Of a DNA stretch of 64,000 nucleotides, positions 58,480-64,000 are shown piece after piece; the first letter of the stretch is position 1, and the number at the start of each line of letters is the position of its first letter. The position numbers and the translations under genes were made by a program. The notes under the pieces were generated by a model that was not told the DNA's origin, ran no database searches, and saw nothing but the letters and a program-made list of their open reading frames with translations. The DNA comes from Helicoverpa zea (lineage: Eukaryota > Arthropoda > Insecta > Lepidoptera > Noctuidae), in contig NC_061461.1 in assembly GCF_022581195.2 (NCBI RefSeq), forward strand, positions 13,082,001 to 13,146,000, read 5' to 3'.

Positions 58480-58893
58480 TTTGAAACTGACTCACACTTG
58501 GCCATTTTCAGATTTTTTCCTTTACCTTGACATAAAGACCTACCTCCATGCCAAATTTCAAGTCAATACGACCATTGGAAGTGGTCTAGGTTTTTGATGA
58601 GTGAGTCAGTCAGTCAGTCAGTGAGTGTATAGTAAAAATAGCGATTTTCTGACGTCAAATATCTCAAGACCTACAATAGGTATCTATTGCAGGTCTTGAG
58701 ATATTGACGTCAGAAATACAAAATTTCATTAATTTCATTTATATAGAATACAACATTTCATTAATGTATATTAATGAAATTTTAATTTTGTTTAGATAAG
58801 TGAGGGGGTCTCAACAGATACCAGAAATTTGATATGCGTAAATAAAATAGATTTTGAGTTATAGGGGGCCCGAAATGGTTCGTGTAATATAAC
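58480..58893. repeat. Dispersed repeat R, left part, interrupted by the hAT at 58894
   Basis: Matches 59870-60197 (CACTTGGCCATTTTCAGATT, then TGAGTGAGTCAG and GAAATGGTTCGTGTAATATAAC). The continuation after the hAT is at 63914-64000 (CCACGGCCGGTGTGTCGC). The GTCA/GTCAG microsatellite at 58600-58622 belongs to it. Confidence 0.8.
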
Positions 58894-59106
58894 TAGGGCT
58901 TTCAATACCGGTATTACGGGATCCCGTAATACCGTGATCACGGATATATTTTGGTCTTTTTTCAATACCGGTATTGACGAGCCAATACCGTGATTACGGT
59001 ATTACAATCTTTTTATAATTTTAATTATTGTGGTTTGTTGTAATAAGTAGCAGGAAGTTGTATTAAATAAGATAAATAACTACGTACTCGTAAGATGTAT
59101 TCGTAA

Positions 59107-59470
59107 CCCACCCAAAACAAAAATGTGAAAGACTGCCAAGTTCGATAATATGGGAATGCTTCGCCTATAAAAGAAGTGAGATCTGAATAAGTACCAAGTT
59201 CCATACACATACCTCAGTTAAAAATAGTTACTTTTTAATGATGTTACTTGGAAAGTTTTCATACACCTTGTTATAAACCTACTAAACGCAATGAATCAAG
59301 TATTTAATTTTCTATTAAAACTTGCCAAGTAACATCATTAAAAAGTAACTATTTTTAACTGAGGTATGTGTATGGAACTTGGTACTTATTCAGATCTCAC
59401 TTCTTTTATAGGCGAAGCATTCCCATATTATCGAACTTGGCAGTCTTTCACATTTTTGTTTTGGGTGGGA
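59107..59470. mobile_element. Foldback element, copy 2
   Basis: Same arms and loop as 54316-54687, arms slightly shorter (a 5-bp ATGTA-type deletion in both arms alike). It lies inside the hAT insertion as part of a longer repeat reaching about 60276. Confidence 0.8.
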
Positions 59471-60218
59471 TTTCATTTATTTTTGTAAGGTTGTTTATTT
59501 TATTTTTTTCTTATGATGAAGTTAGTTAAAGGAATGTCTCATTTATACTATCTTTTAGATTTTTTAATATGCACTATGTTTCTTACAAAGAAATGAACTA
59601 GATTAACTAAATGGACTAGATTTACCAACTGACTGACATGACATGTTATCATATATTATGTTCGTGGATCAAAGTTACACATTCGTTATTTTCGAAAGTG
59701 ATTCACACTTGGCCGTTTTCAGATTTTTATTTTACTTCTAACTACACTATTTTACTTCTAACTAAATACAAACCATTCGAAGATATATTATATAAATATA
59801 GATAAATTTAGTTCGTTTTAGTTCCTTAAGGGTATAAATTTACACCGGGTATAAAACACCTTCATTATTTTGAAACCGACTCACACTTGGCCATTTTCAG
59901 ATTTTTCCCTTTACCTTGACATAAAGACCTACCTTCATGCCAAATTTCAAGTCAATACGACCATTGGAAGTGGTCTAGGTTTTTGATGAGTGAGTCAGTG
60001 AATCAGTCAGTCAGTGAGTGTATAGTAAAAATAGCGATTTTCTGACGTCAATATCTCAAGACCTACAATAGGTATATTAATGAAATTTTGTATTTTAGAT
60101 AAGTGAGGGGGTCTCAATAGATACTAGAAATTTGATATGCGTAAATAAAATAGATTTTGAGTTACAGGGGGGTCGAATTTGGCCCGAAATGGTTCGTGTA
60201 ATATAACCCACGGCCGGT

Positions 60219-62350
60219 GTGTCGCTTTTTTTGCTCGAACTTGGCGGAAACACTGCCGTGTGTCTAGATATTATTCTCACACTTCACACTTGTGTATTAA
60301 GCGACATAAGGTTGAAGGCTTTTTTGCATAAAAAGTACAAGGCAACCGGGTCGAGGGTCGATTACGAAGCTTTTGCTAGGTGTAGAACCAACATAAAAAA
60401 TAAGTTAGAAGTGGCACAGGAACACTATAGGAACCGCGTTCAGGGTCAAATGTTGAGTGATCCGAAATCTTTTTGGAGTTACGTCAAGTCCAAGAGAGGT
60501 AGAAGAACTCCACAAGTGATCTTGAAAGGTGGAGTGGCATTATCCAATCAGCAGTCTGTAGAAGAGTTTGCGAAGTATTTTTATTCGGTATATAGGGAGG
60601 AGCGACCGGAGTTGGATGTGGACTCAGCCATAGCTAGCGCAGGTAGTCGAAATGGAGCGGCGCGAGTGCACTTGGACCAATTACAATTGGTAGACGTGTG
60701 TCGGGCACTAAAAGAGCTTAAACCGAAGCGGTCCGCAGGGCCTGACGGCATTCCACCTTACATATTTCAGGACTGTCGAGTAGCGTTATCCAAGCCACTG
60801 CTCCACATATTTAACCAATGCATTAAAGCTGCTGTCTTTCCAGAGAGGTGGAGAGTGACCCGCGTTGTCCCAGTTCCGAAGGCGGGGTTCGCAGGGTCTG
60901 TAGATGGGTACAGACCAGTGGCAGCATTATCGACGCCGGCAAAGGTATTGGAAACGGCTATACATAGGAGCGTTTACCTTCAGGTTAGAGCACATCTATC
61001 AGATGCGCAGCATGGATTTCGACCGGGAAGAAGCACCACCAGTAATTTGCTCTGCCATATGACCCATCTGGTGCCGACGGTGGATAGTGGGGAACAAACT
61101 GATTCTGCGTACTTTGACTTTCGAAAAGCATTTGATTTAGTCGACAAAGACATGTTGCTTAGGAAATTAGCAGGTGTTGGTTTTACCCCACACACTCTCC
61201 ACTTTTTTGCCAGTTATTTGAGGGATCGGCAACAATATGTAGAATATGCGGGTCACGTGTCGGATCCATATTTCACGAGGTCTGGGGTAAGTCAAGGGAG
61301 TAATCTTGGCCCTTTATGCTTCCTTCTGGTGGTGAACGACCTGCCAGAAGTAGTTCAAGACGCGTATTGTCTGTTGTTCGCTGACGACCTCAAATTGTCC
61401 CTCACGGTTAAAAGCAAGGATGACTGTGTCAGGCTACAGGATGACATTGATAGGGTGGTGAGCTGGAGCAAGGATAACCTACTACAATTCAATAGCTCAA
61501 AGTGTGTGACCATCACTTTTTCCCGCGCACACAAGCCCATCTTACATACCTACTACATTGACGGGCTGCCTTTGGAACGGGTCGCAGTAGTCAAGGATTT
61601 AGGAGTAGAATTTAACACCAGTCTGACTTTTCGTGACCACATCATACGTAGCTGTAAAAAGGCTTATAGAAATTTGGGGTTTGTACTTCGTACGGTCCGA
61701 GGATTCACAAATGTGAAAGCCATTATAGCACTATATAATGCATTGGTGAGGAGCCAGTTAGAGTGTAATGCAGTCATCTGGGCCCCACATGAAGCTAAAT
61801 ATAGTCTCATGCTGGAGAAGGTTCAAAATAAATTTATTAGATATTTATATATGCGGTACTATGGAGTATATCCCTTTTACCCGTTGATGTATCCCACCCT
61901 ATTTATTCTGGGTATGGTGGGATACAACGAGTTAAGGGTGAGGAGAGATCTGGCACTGACCTCATATATATTTCAAGTATTCAGAGGCAAGGTGCATAAT
62001 GCAGTCGTTCTCGGCCAGTTGGGTCTGTGTGTGCCGGACAGGTACGTGTGGCGCCGGCGGCGGCCGCCGCTGCTAGTGGTGCCGCGCGCTCGGACTAACC
62101 TGTTAAGGGAGGCGCCGCTGACGCGTGCAATCCGCATGCTCAATCTCATAGCGAGTGAAACGGACCTATTTTATTGTTCTGCGAGTGAATTCACAAGAAA
62201 TGCATTATTTATTATTAGTTATAGATGGTAGATAAATAGATAGATTTTAGTATAAATAATTTATATGTAATTAAGGCGCATTTATCGCATTGGGGTAACC
62301 TGTAATGGTAAATGTATGTAGATAAATAAATAAAAAAAAAAAAAAAAAAA
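60219..62350 (+). mobile_element. Jockey-like LINE, 5'-truncated, with intact reverse transcriptase frame
   Basis: Open 60219-62231. The first 25-30 codons come from the neighbouring repeat R, so the element proper begins near 60300. Reverse transcriptase motifs in order: KPKRSAGPDGIPPYIF, VPVPKAG, YRPVAALST, HGFRPGRSTTSN, YFDFRKAFDLVDK, SGVSQGSNLGPLCF, catalytic FADDLKLSLT, and KDLGVEFN. The frame reaches a natural-looking stop after an arginine-rich tail, then AATAAATAAA and a poly(A) run ending at 62350. The endonuclease is missing. No stop or frameshift in about 640 codons, so it is young. Confidence 0.88.
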
Positions 62351-62394
62351 ACTTATCTCCAGCATACCTCCTCTTAAACAACCTTTCTTAAACA

Positions 62395-63510
62395 ACTGGT
62401 TTCTTAATCGGTCGAGCGAGCCAAACGACGTTATTGTTTTGTTAGTCAGTAGTAAAGAGACATCTCATCACTAGGATGTATCGGCAATCTACTTGGCAAC
62501 ACTGCAGGGACTCCAGAACAGAGTAGATTTCAACCGAGTCAAAGGCCTTCTCATAGTCCACAAATGCTAGACACAGTTGAAGTTGAAGAACAGGACGACA
62601 ACAGTCCTACTCCACGTCTCTGGAGTTCTCCCTTCAAACAGGACGGCGTTAAAAAGCTTCTGGAGCTCCCCCAGTGCGGGCTTACCTCCTGCTTTTAATA
62701 GCTCTGTTGTAATGCCATCCTCGCCAGGGGCTTTTCCATTTTTGAGCTATCTCAGAGCGATCTCGATTTCGCCACTGCTAACTTCTGGCAGGTCTTCGGT
62801 GAAATGGCGTGTTAATGTGGCTCTAGAATCCTCATTTCCGGGATCAGGTCGAGATGCATGCGATGCGTATAACCGGCCATAGAAGTTTTCCACTTCCGAA
62901 AGGACTGCCGGCACCGAAGAAACGACTTCTCCACTTGTTGTGGTCAGCTTCGTCAAGTGGCTTCTTCCAAGAGATTGTACGAACACTTTTGACCCCCGAT
63001 TCAGTCGTCCAATTGCTCTTTCAATGTCAAGAGTATTGGAGCACTGGAGGTCGCGTCGTACGTGCTTGTTGATCTCTTGGTTTAGAGCCCGCTTAGCTGA
63101 CGAAGTGACAGGCGGGTTTTCACGTCGTTTCTTCATTAACCCTAATGTCTCTTCCGAAAGCTTTGATTTCTTGCCCTTACGCTGCATGTTACAGAATCTC
63201 GAACCTTCCTCCCTGAGGATCCGAACCACATATTCGTGGTTCTGGTTAACGTCTGTTGTGGTTTCCACGGCGGCAAATCGGTTCTCTAAATTTGACTGGA
63301 ACGTTTCAGATCCTGAAATGGTTTGGAGCAGTGTTGGTCGGAGCTTGGCCTTCAGACGGAAACGTTCGGCCTTGAAGTTGATATTTAGAGAGCCTCGGAC
63401 AAGTCGGTAATCGCTACCGGTATTAAACCTATTGATCACGGAGACGTTTCTATGTGCTTCTTGTTCGTCATGATGAAGTCAATCTCATTTTTAGTCATAG
63501 TGTCAGGGCT
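62395..63510 (-). mobile_element. RTE-type LINE fragment, frameshifted
   Basis: Minus strand. The end of the endonuclease reads NEIDFIMTNKKHIET then, after a one-base shift, VINRFNTGSDYRLVRG; the usual catalytic SDHR has Tyr for His. The linker is open to 62747. Further shifts lead to KNGKAPGEDGITTELLK and FVDYEKAFDSVE-like remnants ending near 62395. Two or more frameshifts and the His loss show it is dead. Confidence 0.75.
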
Positions 63511-63519
63511 ATGATTGGA

Positions 63520-63905
63520 CGCTTGAAACTAAAGGATTGTGTTTTTAAAGTTTTAATCGATCTAAAATTAAACTCCGATTTCGAATTAGACGAATTCGAT
63601 TTGACAATATTTAAAAAAATATTTACAACAGCCTTTCTGTAGTAAAAGTAACTGTATTAGGAACTTGTAAACGGGATGCCAATTTACTAAAAGCGGATAT
63701 TGCGCTAAAATGTATGTTGACGAAGTTAGATGGTCAAGCTAATGACTTAAGCCAAAATCTTGCAAAGGCACTTCGAAGACGCATAAAGGAGCGACGACTT
63801 TTAATATCTGGAGTATTGCAATATTTGCATGACCGACAATACCGTGATCACGTGATCACGGTATTGAAATTTTTAATACCGGTATTGAAAAAATCCGGTA
63901 TTTGA
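63520..63905 (+). pseudogene. hAT transposase remnant inside its own element
   Basis: Two frames: LKDCVFKVLIDLKLNSDFEL to a stop near 63640, then LGTCKRDANLLKADIALKCM and RIKERRLLISGVLQYLHD. The second part resembles the middle of hAT transposases. It runs directly into the terminal palindromes, so the C-terminal dimerisation domain is gone. Confidence 0.6.
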
Positions 63906-64000
63906 AAGCCCTAAATATAACCCACGGCCGGTGTGTCGCTTTTTTTTGCTCGAACTTGGCGGACACACTGCCGTGTGTCTAGATGTATTGCTGTACGCTG

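Larger units (their letters stand above)
58894..63913. mobile_element. 5-kb hAT insertion (family TAGGGCTTTCAATACC) filled with nested repeats
   Basis: Ends TAGGGCTTTCAATACCGG and its complement ending TTTGAAAGCCCTA, flanked by AATATAAC at 58886-58893 and 63914-63921. Both termini carry runs of ATACCGGTAT and ACCGTGATCACGG palindromes. A decayed hAT transposase piece lies at 63520-63870. The middle holds another copy of repeat R with a foldback (59107-60276), a Jockey-like LINE and an RTE fragment. Confidence 0.85.

Noticed and set aside
60219..60300. The first 25-30 codons of the long LINE frame as a true N-terminus
   Set aside because: This DNA belongs to dispersed repeat R, as shown by the copy at 63922-64000, so the frame merely runs through the junction.

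Overview
This is a 64 kb piece of a moth or butterfly (lepidopteran) nuclear genome. The evidence is spliced genes with GT-AG introns, GC-rich exons in AT-rich non-coding DNA, a tRNA-derived SINE, and a dense mix of hAT, Tc1/mariner, Harbinger, Transib, R1, RTE and Jockey-type repeats. The order is a judgement from the repeat style and gene structures; I cannot name the species.

Four complete host-type genes and the first exon of a fifth can be assembled exon by exon. (1) Cathepsin D, minus strand, 537-5503, seven exons, 384 aa, both catalytic aspartates present. (2) Condensin II subunit CAP-H2, minus strand, 11908-18533, six exons, about 507 aa. (3) A THAP-domain, P-element-transposase-like gene, minus strand, 19738-25332, six exons, 984 aa, with an apparently intact DDE triad. 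(4) A tetraspanin, plus strand, 26025-31455, three exons, 262 aa. (5) The first coding exon of a second tetraspanin at 44815-44880, plus strand; it has the same length and phase as exon 1 of gene 4, and its later exons must lie beyond the window. The THAP gene and the first tetraspanin are divergent, with about 690 bp between their start codons.

The rest is mostly transposons. 2.3-11.8 kb: introns and intergenic DNA with a hAT MITE, a foldback element, several copies of a GGGGCCCGATTCTCCTAA-ended MITE, a SINE and a 57-bp minisatellite. 14.3-18.4 kb: CAP-H2 intron 1 with a truncated LINE and an unclassified repeat. 23.6-25.1 kb: a hAT MITE split by a Tc1 element inside the THAP gene's first intron. 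28.3-30.9 kb: a Harbinger-type element carrying an RTE-like LINE, inside the tetraspanin intron. 32.2-33.7 kb: a hAT element carrying an RTE tail and an R1-like fragment with its own 13-bp duplication. 34.5-41.1 kb: foldbacks and MITEs. 41.9-44.6 kb: a Transib/RAG1-like element whose termini read CACAGTG, with about 610-bp inverted repeats and a 5-bp CGGCG duplication, placed about 180 bp upstream of the second tetraspanin's start codon. 45-54 kb: gene-poor, probably upstream or intronic DNA. 54.3-58.9 kb: foldbacks and tandem arrays. 58.9-63.9 kb: a 5 kb hAT insertion, bounded by 8-bp duplications, packed with other repeats including a Jockey-like LINE and an RTE fragment.

The most notable points are the Transib-like element, the intact THAP/P-like gene with serially duplicated exons and a perfect 42-bp inverted repeat at its 3' end, and a set of nested insertions whose order can be read directly from target-site duplications. 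I found no CRISPR array, operon, rRNA or free-standing tRNA.
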